DNA of 64,000 nt from Planctomycetota bacterium (lineage in GTDB: Bacteria > Planctomycetota > UBA1135 > JADKAF01). The DNA lies in the NCBI GenBank assembly GCA_016793245.1, contig JAEUHW010000057.1, positions 48,709 to 112,708 on the forward strand, written 5' to 3'. Both the position numbers and the translations under genes were made by a program. The notes below the pieces were generated by a model. It saw only the letters and a list, made by a program, of their open reading frames with translations. It did not search any database and had not been told where the DNA came from. Position 1 is the first letter of the stretch. Each line of letters opens with the position of its first letter. Positions 15,984 through 24,845 of this stretch are shown one piece after another.

Positions 15984-17450
15984 TCACCAGCGTTTGCGCC
16001 GCGGTCCGAAGCCGGGGAAGCCGCCGCCCTTCGGGCCGCCGCCGGGTCGCTTCGGCGGACCGCCGCCGGGCCCGCCGGGCAATCCGGGACCGCCGCCGCC
16101 AAACATGCCGCTCAGGCCGGCGAGGCCGCCACCGCCGAGCTGCTTCATCAGGCGCTGCATGTCGCGGAACTGCTTCAGGAGCGCGTTCACGGCGTCGATC
16201 GAGTTTCCGCTGCCGCGCGCGATGCGGCGCCGGCGAACGTTGTCGAGGAGCTCGGGGTGCTTGCGCTCCTTCGGCGTCATCGACGTGAACATCGCCTGCA
16301 TGCGGGCGAAGTGCCGGTCATCGACCTGGTCCATCATCTCGCGCATCTGCCCCATGCCCGGCAGCATGCCGAAGACCTTCTTCAGCGGCCCCATCTTCTG
16401 GATCATGCGGAGCTGCTGATACATGTCCTCGAGAGTGAACTTGCCCGAGAGCATCTTCTCGGCGGCGCGCTCGGCTTCCTTCTCGTCGATGACGGCCTGC
16501 GCCTTCTCGACGAGCGAAACCACATCGCCCATGCCGAGGATGCGCGTGGCCATGCGCTCGGGATAGAAGGGCTCCAGGTCTTCGATCTTCTCGCCCACGC
16601 CGACGAAGCGGATGGGCTTGCTGGTCACGGAGCAGATGCTCATCGCGGCGCCGCCGCGCGTATCGCCGTCCAGCTTGGTCAAGATCACGCCGCTGACCTC
16701 GAGCTGGTCGTTGAACTCCTTCGCGGAGCTCACGGCGTCCTGCCCGGTCATCGCGTCGCAGACGAAGAAGATCTCGTGCGGCGACGTGGCCTTCCGCACC
16801 TCGCGCAGCTCGCCCATCAGCTCGGTGTCGATATGCAGACGCCCGGCGGTGTCGAGCAGCACGACGTCGAAGCCCTTCGCCTTCGCGTAGGCCACGCCAT
16901 CGGCGCAGATCTTCGGCGGCGGCGTCGACTCGGCGGCATACACCTCGACGCCGAGCGATCGACCGAGGACCTTCAACTGATCGACGGCGGCGGGGCGCTG
17001 GACGTCGGCGGCGACGAGCAACGGACGGCGGCCCTTCGACTTCAGGAAACGCGCGAGCTTGGCGGTCGTGGTGGTCTTGCCGCTGCCCTGGAGGCCGACC
17101 ATCATCACCACGGTCGGCGGCCGCTCCGCGAAGCGGATCGCGACGCGCTTCGACGCATCCTCTCCGCTCAGCACCTGCCCCGGCTCCCCACCGAGCAGGA
17201 TCGTGAGCTCATCGGCGATGACCTTCACGATCTGCTGCGAGGCGTCGACTCCGGAGATCACCTCCGCGCCGAGAGCTCGCGTCTTCACGCGCTCGATGAA
17301 ATCCCGCGCGACCTCGAAGCGCACGTCGGCCTCGAGCAGGGCCGTGCGCACGGCACGGATGCCCTCGTCGACGTTCTTCTCGGTGAGCTTCCCCGGGCCG
17401 AAGAAGCGACGCACGGCGTCGCCGATGCCCTGGGTCAGGGACTCGAACAT
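15984..17450 (-). CDS. ffh: Signal recognition particle protein Ffh (SRP54)
   Basis: The 488-residue GTPase starts at ATG 17450 (MFESLTQGIGDAV). It has the N domain, then the G domain with GLQGSGKTTTTAKLA, DVQRPAA, DTAGRLHID and TKLDGDTRGG, and the Met-rich M domain with GMLPGMGQM and the RRRRIARGSG helix that holds 4.5S RNA. The last 45 residues are Gly/Pro-rich and end in Arg/Lys. It delivers nascent membrane and secreted proteins to FtsY. The reading frame continues upstream through an antisense region with no homology, so this ATG is the true start. A promoter-like sequence lies at 17592-17620. Confidence 0.96.
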   Translation of the reverse strand: MFESLTQGIGDAVRRFFGPGKLTEKNVDEGIRAVRTALLEADVRFEVARDFIERVKTRALGAEVISGVDASQQIVKVIADELTILLGGEPGQVLSGEDASKRVAIRFAERPPTVVMMVGLQGSGKTTTTAKLARFLKSKGRRPLLVAADVQRPAAVDQLKVLGRSLGVEVYAAESTPPPKICADGVAYAKAKGFDVVLLDTAGRLHIDTELMGELREVRKATSPHEIFFVCDAMTGQDAVSSAKEFNDQLEVSGVILTKLDGDTRGGAAMSICSVTSKPIRFVGVGEKIEDLEPFYPERMATRILGMGDVVSLVEKAQAVIDEKEAERAAEKMLSGKFTLEDMYQQLRMIQKMGPLKKVFGMLPGMGQMREMMDQVDDRHFARMQAMFTSMTPKERKHPELLDNVRRRRIARGSGNSIDAVNALLKQFRDMQRLMKQLGGGGLAGLSGMFGGGGPGLPGGPGGGPPKRPGGGPKGGGFPGFGPRRKRW

Positions 17451-17591
17451 GAATCTACCGAACGCTGGAGCGGGAGCCTTGGGAGCGGAAGGTCGAGCGG
17501 CAAGAGCAGTGCTTCTCGCAGCTCGAACTTCAAAGAGGAACGGGCCCCGAGCGCACGCGCTGAGACCGGCCCCCGAGAAAAAGGGGCGATA

Positions 17592-17620
17592 GGGGTAGCA
17601 CGCGAGTTGCGCAGCGTCAA
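17592..17620 (-). promoter_or_regulatory. Putative sigma70-type promoter for ffh
   Basis: On the minus strand TTGACG (17615-17620) and TACCCC (17592-17597) are separated by exactly 17 bases. The -10 is weak, but the arrangement equals that at 23285-23313 (TTGACA, 17 bases, TACCCT). It would drive ffh with a leader of about 135 bases. Confidence 0.35.
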
Positions 17621-17641
17621 CGCCGGCTCGCCGCGCTCGCC

Positions 17642-20600
17642 CTAGGAAGGCGCGGAAGGATCGCCATCTCCGGCGGCCGAAACCCCCTCGCGCTGGCGCA
17701 GACGCGCGAGGACGAATTCCGCGAGCGCGCCTCCGAGAACACCCCGGAGTCCCTCCCTCACCACGCCGGTGCGCGGATCGCGGACGCGCGGCTCGCCGCC
17801 GGCGCGGTAGATGCGCACGACCTCGGTCTCGCTCCCGGGTGCTGCGACCTGTAGGGCGAACCACGCGCGGAGCTCCTCGTCCCGACCGTCCGAACGCGCG
17901 GTCAACAGCTCGGCGCGGCGCGCGCTGGCTTCGTCGCGCAGGCGCACGCGGCGCGAGAGACGCGGGATGACGAGGCCGCTGGCGGCCGGGCAGCGCTCGG
18001 CGCGCAGCGAGATCGAGGCCGGCACCTCGCCTCCGAGATCGGGCCAGACGCCGACGCGCGCGGCTTCGACGGAGCGGCGCTCGGCCGGGGAATCCTCGCC
18101 GCCCTCGGTGCGCCGATGGAGCCCCTGCTCCACCTGGAGCTGTCCGAACGCGTACGCCCCGCGCAGGTGCAGCAACACGCCGGCCCCGGAGAGACCGCTC
18201 GGCGCGACCTCGGCGAGCACTTCGCACTCGAAGCGCGCGTGCGCCGCGAAGCGCCGGTACATCTCGACCAAGCTGCGGACCCAGTCCCCCGCGTCGCGCC
18301 GGCGCACCGCCGAAGCCACGAGCACGAAGGCATCGGCGCCGTCGGCGGCGCGATCGAGCAGGCTCTCGATCTCGAGCCGATCGATCTCGGCGGTCGTCCC
18401 CTGCAGCGCAGGTGGGAACTTGCTCCCGCGTTCTCCGGCGCGCGCGAGCTCGCCCTCGAGGGCCACCAGGCGCTCCTGCAGCCGGTCCAGGCGATCGGAG
18501 CGCCGCACGAGGCGCGCGTACTCGTGCTGCACTTCGGCCGCCGCGCGCGGACGGTCCCAGAAATTCGGCGTCGACATCGCCGCCTCGAGCTCCGCGCGCC
18601 GGCGCTCGACGTTCGGAGAGAGGAGCAGCGCGGCGAGGCGCGACAAGCGCTCGCGCTCGGCGACGAGCAGCGCGCGCGCACGCTCGCGGTCGAAGGAGCC
18701 GCGCTCCCCGCGCGTCTGCGGCGGCTTCGGTGTCGGAGTCTCGATCTCGGGCGCGATCCGCGCGACCTCGACGACTGCGCCGTCGGGACCGACGCCCACG
18801 CGCAGGATCGCGTCGCGGAGCTCTCGCTCGACCACGAGCAGTCGCGCGAGCGGAACCGCGACGCGCTGCTCCACCGCGCGCTGCAGATGACGCGCGCCGT
18901 AGCGCGGCGAGAAGCCGTGCTCGAGCACATCGTCCGCCAGCGTCGCGTCGATCTCGACCGCGAGGCGCCGCCGCACGACACCCTCGCGCTCGACGACGCG
19001 GCCGATCTCGCGATACGCGAGCTTCCGCAAGTCGTCGCGCAGCAGCGGGCGGAACGTCACGACGCGCCCGATGCGGTTCAGGAACTCGGGCCGGAAGTAC
19101 TGCTCCATCGCCTTCTGGATCTCGGCGCTGCCGCGAGGCGACGTGCCGAAACCCAGCCCTTCGCCCTGAGCGCGTTCCGAGCCCAGGTTCGAGGTCATGA
19201 TCACGATGGCGTTGCAGAAGCTGGTGGTGGTGCCGCGCGCATCGGTGAGCCGGCCCGCATCGAGCACCTGCAGCAGGAGATCGAAGACCTGCGGAGCGGC
19301 CTTCTCGATCTCGTCGAGCAGCACGACGCAGAAGGGCTGCTCGCGCACCGGATCGGTGAGCAAGCCGCGCGTCCCGGGATCGTGCCGCGAGCCGGGTTGC
19401 CCCGTGAGGCGCCACAGCGCGTCGCTGGAGGCGAACTCCGACATGTCGAGGCGCACGAGGCGCTCTTCCGAGCCGAAGAGGAACGCGGCGAGCGCGCGAG
19501 CGAGCTCGGTCTTGCCGATGCCCGTCGGCCCCACGAAGAAGAAGCTGGCCAGCGGTCGCCCCGGACGCGCGAGGCCGGCCTTGATCATCGCCACTTGGTC
19601 GAGGACGGCGCTCACGGCTTCGGGCTGACCGAGCACGCGATCGACGAAGAAGCGCTCCGTCGCCGCGAGGTCCAGCGCCTCGGCATCCACGAAGATCGCG
19701 CGCGGCAGACCCGTGCGCTTCGCGAATTCCTCGACGACGCGATCGGCCTCCACCGGAGCGGGCTTCTCGCCCTTCAAGGAAGCATCGAGCGCGGCTTCGC
19801 GCACGATCTGCTCCAGGAAGTCGACGGCCTTGCCGGGGAAGCGCCGCGAAGGAGCGAAGCGCGCCTGCACCTCGACGAGTCGATCGAGCGCCTCGGGCCG
19901 CAGCACGACGCCGGTCTCCTGCTGCAAGCGCTGCGCCGCGGCCTGGACGATCGCTCGCGTCGCGTCGAGCGCGGGCTCGCGCACCTCGAAGCTCTCGAAC
20001 CAGCGCAGGAAGTCGGAGCGCCGCGTGCGAGCGACGCGCACCTCTTCGGGTCGCGCTTCCCCGAGCACCAAGAGCTCTCCGCGCGCCATCGCGGCGAACA
20101 CCGACGCGGCGAGGTCGTAGTCGCTCTTGTCGTACGAGCCCGCCCCGACGACGAAAGCGACGTCGGGGATGCTGACCAAGATCTGCTTCTCCACGCGCGC
20201 CGCGCGGAGGATCTTGCCCATCTTGGTCTGGAGCGAGCCCACGTATTCGGTGCCCACGAGGAGGTCCTGGACCGTGAGCTCGACCACGCGGAAGCCGCGC
20301 AGGCTCTCGGGACAGCGCCCCGCGCGAATGCGGCGCACCACCTCGTGCGCGAGCGCCGTCTTGCCGACGCCGCTCTCTCCGGTCAGCAGCACCGAGCGGC
20401 GCGCCGGTTCGGCGAGGTATTGCAGCACGCGGTCGACGCCGAGCAGCGGACCGTCGACTTGCAGCAGCGGGACGTGCGCTTCGGTGAGCACGCGACCGCA
20501 CTCGCGGAGCTCCTCCGGGATCGCCGCAGGCGGTGTCGGGCTCGGCGGCGCGGGAGCGATCGCGGCCTCGATCGGCTCTTCCTGCTCTTGCTCTCCCAAG

Positions 20601-21694
20601 GCGATCAACGGAGGAGCGGCACCCAGCGACTGCAAGCGCTCGTGCAGCGCTTCGCGCACGTCGCTGGAGAGCCCTTCGACGAGATAGGCGCTGCGCAGCA
20701 ACGCGCGCGCGCGGCGCGGCGCGCCCGCTTCCTCCAGCAGAGCGCTCGCGCGCAGCGCGAGCTCGCCTTGCGCCGGAACGCGCCGCAGCGCGCAGCGCCA
20801 GATGTGCAGCATCTCGCCGCGGAGCTGCGGATCGTCCTCGAAGAAGTAGGTCGCCGCCGCGATGACCCCCGGGAGCTCATCCAGGTGCAACGCGGTGCGC
20901 GCTTCTCCGCTCGGCCCCTCGCTCGCGGCCATCCGCGCGGCGGCGCGGCGTTCGGAGGCGAGGTCGGCGGCGTGCAGCTCGCTCGCCGGCGTGCCGCGCG
21001 GATCGAGGCGCTGCGCCGCGCCCTCGAGCAGCGCGGCTTGGGATTGATAGCCGCGCTCGCGGCAGAAGCGCACGAGCACGCGCAGCGCGGTCGCCGGAGG
21101 CGGCCACGCGAGGAAGGCGCGCGCCGCCTCGCGCGCGGCGAGCCGACTGCGGCCGCGGAGGAGGAGCGCCTCCGCCAACGCGCCCGCCGCCCGCGCGCCA
21201 CCGAGCGCGCGACGCCGCCGCGCATCCAAGCGGAGCGCCAGCTCGGGCATGCCGATGCGCGCGGCGAGATCGGCCAAGCGCGCGAGCGCCGCGGGCAGCC
21301 ACGCCACAGCGGATTCCACGAGCGCGGCCTTGGCGAGACTCTCGAGGAGCTTCGCCGCTTCGGGCTGCGCGAGCTCCGCGCGGCACGCGAGCTCCAGCAG
21401 CGAGGGCACGGGAGTCGCCAAGCGCCGCGCGGAGAGACCTGCGAAGCGCGTCAGCGCGCGCTCGTGATCCGCCGCTTGGCAATCGAGCAATCCGCGCCAC
21501 AGCTCCGCGATCTCGCCGCGGCCATGGCTCTCGCAGCGCTCGGCGGCGCGCGAGAGCGCTTCGCCGCGCCCGGCGGCGAGCAGCTCTTCGCCGGCGCCGA
21601 GCGCGCGTTCCCAGAGTTCGGTGTCCGGCGCGCGCTTCAGCAGCTCGCGCTCGAGCTCGCGCCAGCGCGCGGCGCTGCGGTCCAGAGGCTCCAT
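17642..21694 (-). CDS. ClpB-like double AAA+ protein fused to a degenerate release factor 2 module
   Basis: The protein has 1350 residues. Residues 1-380 are helical repeats (TPR/HEAT-like) in place of the Clp N-domain. AAA1 (about 415-600) has Walker A GESGVGKT at 439-446, but the Walker B DE is replaced by PD (510-511). AAA2 (about 685-985) is canonical ClpA/ClpB: GPTGIGKT 722-729, VVLLDE 790-795, TSN 834-836, FLNRI with Arg874, sensor-2 GAR 933-935. Residues 1020-1335 align along their length with RF2: MSTPNFWDRP, RRRDAGDWVRSLVEMYRRFA, GAYAFGQLQVEQGLHR and VRDPRTGVVREGLRGVLGG. The GGQ is missing and the SPF position reads GED. The motor probably unfolds or remodels substrates, and the RF2-like module may dock it on ribosomes. 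It lies between murA and ffh, near prfA and prmC. Confidence 0.85.
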   Translation of the reverse strand: MEPLDRSAARWRELERELLKRAPDTELWERALGAGEELLAAGRGEALSRAAERCESHGRGEIAELWRGLLDCQAADHERALTRFAGLSARRLATPVPSLLELACRAELAQPEAAKLLESLAKAALVESAVAWLPAALARLADLAARIGMPELALRLDARRRRALGGARAAGALAEALLLRGRSRLAAREAARAFLAWPPPATALRVLVRFCRERGYQSQAALLEGAAQRLDPRGTPASELHAADLASERRAAARMAASEGPSGEARTALHLDELPGVIAAATYFFEDDPQLRGEMLHIWRCALRRVPAQGELALRASALLEEAGAPRRARALLRSAYLVEGLSSDVREALHERLQSLGAAPPLIALGEQEQEEPIEAAIAPAPPSPTPPAAIPEELRECGRVLTEAHVPLLQVDGPLLGVDRVLQYLAEPARRSVLLTGESGVGKTALAHEVVRRIRAGRCPESLRGFRVVELTVQDLLVGTEYVGSLQTKMGKILRAARVEKQILVSIPDVAFVVGAGSYDKSDYDLAASVFAAMARGELLVLGEARPEEVRVARTRRSDFLRWFESFEVREPALDATRAIVQAAAQRLQQETGVVLRPEALDRLVEVQARFAPSRRFPGKAVDFLEQIVREAALDASLKGEKPAPVEADRVVEEFAKRTGLPRAIFVDAEALDLAATERFFVDRVLGQPEAVSAVLDQVAMIKAGLARPGRPLASFFFVGPTGIGKTELARALAAFLFGSEERLVRLDMSEFASSDALWRLTGQPGSRHDPGTRGLLTDPVREQPFCVVLLDEIEKAAPQVFDLLLQVLDAGRLTDARGTTTSFCNAIVIMTSNLGSERAQGEGLGFGTSPRGSAEIQKAMEQYFRPEFLNRIGRVVTFRPLLRDDLRKLAYREIGRVVEREGVVRRRLAVEIDATLADDVLEHGFSPRYGARHLQRAVEQRVAVPLARLLVVERELRDAILRVGVGPDGAVVEVARIAPEIETPTPKPPQTRGERGSFDRERARALLVAERERLSRLAALLLSPNVERRRAELEAAMSTPNFWDRPRAAAEVQHEYARLVRRSDRLDRLQERLVALEGELARAGERGSKFPPALQGTTAEIDRLEIESLLDRAADGADAFVLVASAVRRRDAGDWVRSLVEMYRRFAAHARFECEVLAEVAPSGLSGAGVLLHLRGAYAFGQLQVEQGLHRRTEGGEDSPAERRSVEAARVGVWPDLGGEVPASISLRAERCPAASGLVIPRLSRRVRLRDEASARRAELLTARSDGRDEELRAWFALQVAAPGSETEVVRIYRAGGEPRVRDPRTGVVREGLRGVLGGALAEFVLARLRQREGVSAAGDGDPSAPS

Positions 21695-21799
21695 GGCGGA
21701 GAACTTAGCGCGCGAGGGCGCGCGCCCGCCACTGCGAGCACGCGCCCTCGTCGAAGGAGCTCCGCTCCGGAGCCCCCACCGCCCGCGGATAGCCCGCGG

Positions 21800-23080
21800 C
21801 TACTCGTGCGGCCCGGGGTTCACGCGCTTGATCGATGCACCGAGCGCGTTCAACCGCTCCTCGATGCGCTCGTAGCCGCGATCGATGTGGTAGACGCGCT
21901 GGACCTCGGTCGAGCCTTCGGCGACGAGTCCGGCGAGGACCAGCGCCGCGGAGGCGCGGAGGTCCGAGGCCATGACCGGCGCGCCGGAGAGGCGCTCCGC
22001 GCCCTCGACGATCGCCATCGGTCCTTCGCGGCGGATGTTCGCGCCGAGGCGCATCAGCTCCGAGGCGTGCATGAAGCGATCGGGGAAGATGCGCTCCGTG
22101 ATGACGCTGACGCCCTTCGAGAGCGTGAGCAGAGCCATCATCTGCGCCTGCAGGTCGGTCGGGAAGCCGGGGTAGGCCAACGTCGTGAACTCGACCGAGT
22201 TCAAGCGCTCGGTGGGCTTGGTGATGACACGCGTCGGCGCGATGTCCATCTCCGCGCCGGCTTCGAGCAGCTTGTCGAAGAACGCGGTGAGGTGATCCGA
22301 ACGCATGTTGCGCACGGTGATCTCGCTGCGCGTCATCAAGCCGGCGACGATGAAGGTCGCCGCCTCGATGCGGTCGGGGATCACGCGATGATGCGCGCCG
22401 GTGAGCTCGGGCACGCCGTGGATGACCAGGCGATGGGAGCCGATGCCCTCGATCTGCGCCCCCATCTCCACCAAGCACCGCGCGAGATCGACGACCTCGG
22501 GCTCGCACGCCGCGCACTCGATGACGGTCTTGCCGCGCGCGAGCACGGCAGCCATCAGGACGTTGGCGGTGCCGAGCACCGTCGGCCCGAAGCTGGAGCC
22601 GAGGAAGATCTCCGCGCCGACGAGCCCGCCGGGCGGCGCGACCGCGTCGATGTAGCCGTGCTCGACCCGGATCTTCGCGCCGAGAGCGCGGAGGCCCTTC
22701 AGGTGCAGGTCGATCGGGCGCACGCCGAGCACGCAACCTCCGGGGAGCGAGACGCGCGCGCGGCCGCGCCGCGCGAGCAGCGGTCCCAGCGTGGTCACGG
22801 TGCCGCGCATCTTCGACACGAGGTCGTAGGGCGCGGTGTGCTCTTCTTCGTTGCAAGTCTGGAAGCGCATCGTCGAGCCTTCGCTCGACACCTCGCAACC
22901 CAGGACCTGCAGCAGCTTCGCGTAGAAGCGCACGTCCCGGAGATCGGGCACGCCTTCGAGGACGAGCGGCTCGCGCGTCAGCAGCGCAGCCGCCATGATC
23001 GGCAGCACGGCGTTCTTCGAGCCGCGCACGTCCACCGTGCCGGAGAGCCTGCGCCCCCCTTCGATGACGAATCGGTCCAC
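21800..23080 (-). CDS. murA: UDP-N-acetylglucosamine 1-carboxyvinyltransferase
   Basis: Started at GTG 23080 (GGGAG seven bases upstream) the protein has 426 residues, normal for MurA; no ATG lies in the right place. It begins VDRFVIEGGRRLSGTVDVRGSKNA, contains GPLLARRGRARVSLPGGC with the reactive Cys116 that binds PEP and fosfomycin, then LGVRPIDLHLKG, and ends with the DLRASAALVLAGL and IDRGYERIEERL blocks. It makes the first committed step of peptidoglycan synthesis in the cytoplasm, transferring enolpyruvate to UDP-GlcNAc. Its presence shows a peptidoglycan-building cell. It heads the long minus-strand run. Confidence 0.96.
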   Translation of the reverse strand: MDRFVIEGGRRLSGTVDVRGSKNAVLPIMAAALLTREPLVLEGVPDLRDVRFYAKLLQVLGCEVSSEGSTMRFQTCNEEEHTAPYDLVSKMRGTVTTLGPLLARRGRARVSLPGGCVLGVRPIDLHLKGLRALGAKIRVEHGYIDAVAPPGGLVGAEIFLGSSFGPTVLGTANVLMAAVLARGKTVIECAACEPEVVDLARCLVEMGAQIEGIGSHRLVIHGVPELTGAHHRVIPDRIEAATFIVAGLMTRSEITVRNMRSDHLTAFFDKLLEAGAEMDIAPTRVITKPTERLNSVEFTTLAYPGFPTDLQAQMMALLTLSKGVSVITERIFPDRFMHASELMRLGANIRREGPMAIVEGAERLSGAPVMASDLRASAALVLAGLVAEGSTEVQRVYHIDRGYERIEERLNALGASIKRVNPGPHE

Positions 23081-23484
23081 CTTCAGCTCCCACCACCGGA
23101 GACGGGCGGCGGGCGCACGCACGTCGCGCGAGGACGCACCTCGCGCGTGATCCGCCCACCGCAGCATCGCTCGGGCCGGCGGGCCCGAGAAGTGCGGGGC
23201 CACCATACCTCGTAGAGGGCCCCTCGTCACGGAACAATATCTTGTGGTCGAGCCGGCCCTCCTTGGCCTCGCGGGCCAGGCGCTTTGACAGCGCCCGCCC
23301 GGCCGCGTACCCTGGCGCGCTTTCGGCCCGGCCGGAACTCTCTCCGGAGAGGATCCGCCGCACGTGGAGCCGTCCGCCCACGCGCAGTTGCCGTCCGCAT
23401 GGAGGGGCTTCCGACTCCCCCTCCTCCGATCCCTCGCGCGATCCGCGCGCCGAGACCGAACCACTAGCAGCCCAAGACGAGCGT
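23081..23484. other. Divergent intergenic region between murA and the TPR/alpha-CTD gene
   Basis: This 404-base region separates the starts of two divergent genes. It holds the plus-strand promoter at 23285-23313 and a rare AT-rich patch (AACAATATCTTG, 23233-23244) that may belong to the murA promoter, although no clear -35/-10 pair can be drawn for that strand. No open frame with homology was seen. Confidence 0.5.
23285..23313 (+). promoter_or_regulatory. Sigma70-type promoter for the TPR/alpha-CTD gene
   Basis: TTGACA (23285-23290) is a perfect -35 and TACCCT (23308-23313) an acceptable -10, with the optimal 17-base spacer. Transcription would start near 23320 and leave a leader of about 165 bases before the ATG at 23485. 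Confidence 0.55.
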
Positions 23485-24828
23485 ATGACCGCCACCGAGC
23501 TGGCTTCGACGCAGAGCCCCGACGAATCGACCGCGAGCTTCGACGCCGCGATGTTGGGCAACGCTGATCTGCGCCTGCGCGCGCTGTTCCACGTCCAGAC
23601 CCAGGTCTACACCTCGCCCGCCACGGTGCGCACGCTGCGGCGCGCGCTGCCGGACCTGAAGGGCGAGCAACTCGGCCTCGCGCACTGGATCCTCCGAGAC
23701 TTGGCGCAAGCCGAGGAAGCGCTCGGCAAGGCGCGCAATCGCTCCGAAGCCGCGGAGTACTGCTGGGCGGAGTGCCTGCTCGCCAAGGGCGAGGTCTCGC
23801 GCGCGCAGCAGACCTTCGCCAAGCTGCAGAACACCTACGCCGACGAGATCCGCCACGCGGCGGGTGTCGTGCGCTGCGCCGCGGCCGAGTTCGACAGCAA
23901 TGTCGAAGGCTCGACGAAGGCGTTGCATCAAGCGCTCAAGGTCGCCGGCAAGGCGTTCGAGGACTCCGATGAAGGAGCCTTCTTCCGCGGCCGTCTGGCC
24001 GAGATGGAAGGCGATCCGCAGGGCGCGTTCGACAACTTCGAGCTCGCGCTGCAGCGGAACCCGAACCACCGCCAAGCACTGGAGCGCAAGGCCTTCCTCC
24101 TCGATCTCCACGGGCACGACGACGAAGCGATCCACTGCTACGAGCGCTTGGTCGACCTGCCGCCCGTGAGTGCGCAGACGCTCTCGAGCCTGGGCCTCCT
24201 CTACGAGGACCAAGGCAAGCTGGAGCGCGCGATGGCGTGCTTCGACGCGATCCTGAACAACGATCCGGCGAACCCGCACGCGCGCCTGCACCTCTCGGAC
24301 ACCCGAGCGGCGCGCCTCCAGTTCTACGACGAGGACCTCGAGCGCAAGGAAGACAAGCTCCAGCAGATCCTGCGCATCCCGATCACCGACTTCGAGCTCT
24401 CGGTTCGCGCGAGGAACTGCCTCGCTCGCATGGAGATCGGGACGCTCGGCGATCTGGTGAAGAAGTCGGAGGTCGAACTGCTCTCGTACAAGAACTTCGG
24501 CGAGACCTCGCTGAACGAGATCAAGGACATCCTCCGCGCCAACGGACTCCGCTTGGGCATGGAGCGCGACGATGGCACGATCGATGCCTCGAAGCTCCGC
24601 GTCGAGGCCGCGCCGACGAACGTCGACGCGCTCAACATGCCGATCAACGACCTCCAGCTCTCCGTGCGCAGCCGCCGCACGGTGGACCGCTTGGGTTGCA
24701 AGATCGTCGGCGACCTCGCGCGGCGCACCGAGGCCGAGCTGCTCGCGCAGCCCAACTTCGGCCACACCTCGCTGAACGAGATCAAGCACAAGCTCGAGAA
24801 CCTCGGCCTCTCGCTCGCGAAGCGCTGA
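23485..24828 (+). CDS. TPR protein with two RNA-polymerase-alpha C-terminal-type domains
   Basis: The 447-residue protein starts at ATG 23485. Residues 30-290 form TPR helices (for example ALQRNPNHRQALERKAFLLDL and SSLGLLYEDQGKLERAMACF). Two copies of the alpha-CTD helix-hairpin-helix fold follow: 298-359 (ITDFELSVRARNCL, KNFGETSLNEIKDIL) and 385-446 (INDLQLSVRSRRTV, PNFGHTSLNEIKHKL). In RNA polymerase this domain binds UP elements and activators. Here it is separated from the polymerase assembly domain and duplicated, a design I associate with planctomycetes. The protein may bind DNA or compete for alpha-CTD partners. ruvA follows 17 bases downstream, so they form an operon. Confidence 0.9.
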   Translation: MTATELASTQSPDESTASFDAAMLGNADLRLRALFHVQTQVYTSPATVRTLRRALPDLKGEQLGLAHWILRDLAQAEEALGKARNRSEAAEYCWAECLLAKGEVSRAQQTFAKLQNTYADEIRHAAGVVRCAAAEFDSNVEGSTKALHQALKVAGKAFEDSDEGAFFRGRLAEMEGDPQGAFDNFELALQRNPNHRQALERKAFLLDLHGHDDEAIHCYERLVDLPPVSAQTLSSLGLLYEDQGKLERAMACFDAILNNDPANPHARLHLSDTRAARLQFYDEDLERKEDKLQQILRIPITDFELSVRARNCLARMEIGTLGDLVKKSEVELLSYKNFGETSLNEIKDILRANGLRLGMERDDGTIDASKLRVEAAPTNVDALNMPINDLQLSVRSRRTVDRLGCKIVGDLARRTEAELLAQPNFGHTSLNEIKHKLENLGLSLAKR

Positions 24829-24845
24829 GACGCTGAGGCTCGTTC

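Noticed and set aside
15984..20501. A single 1505-codon frame joining ffh to upstream sequence
   Set aside because: Homology starts exactly at the ffh ATG (17450). The upstream part is the shadow of the ClpB-RF2 gene in another frame of the same strand.
18116..23215. 1699-codon plus-strand frame opposite ClpB-RF2 and murA
   Set aside because: It is the antisense shadow of two well-supported genes; the product has no domain and is rich in Arg, His, Asp and Glu as expected from reversed codons.
23225..23250. murA promoter from the AT-rich patch
   Set aside because: TATTGT can be drawn on the minus strand but no -35 lies at 16-18 bases, so I did not list it as a promoter.
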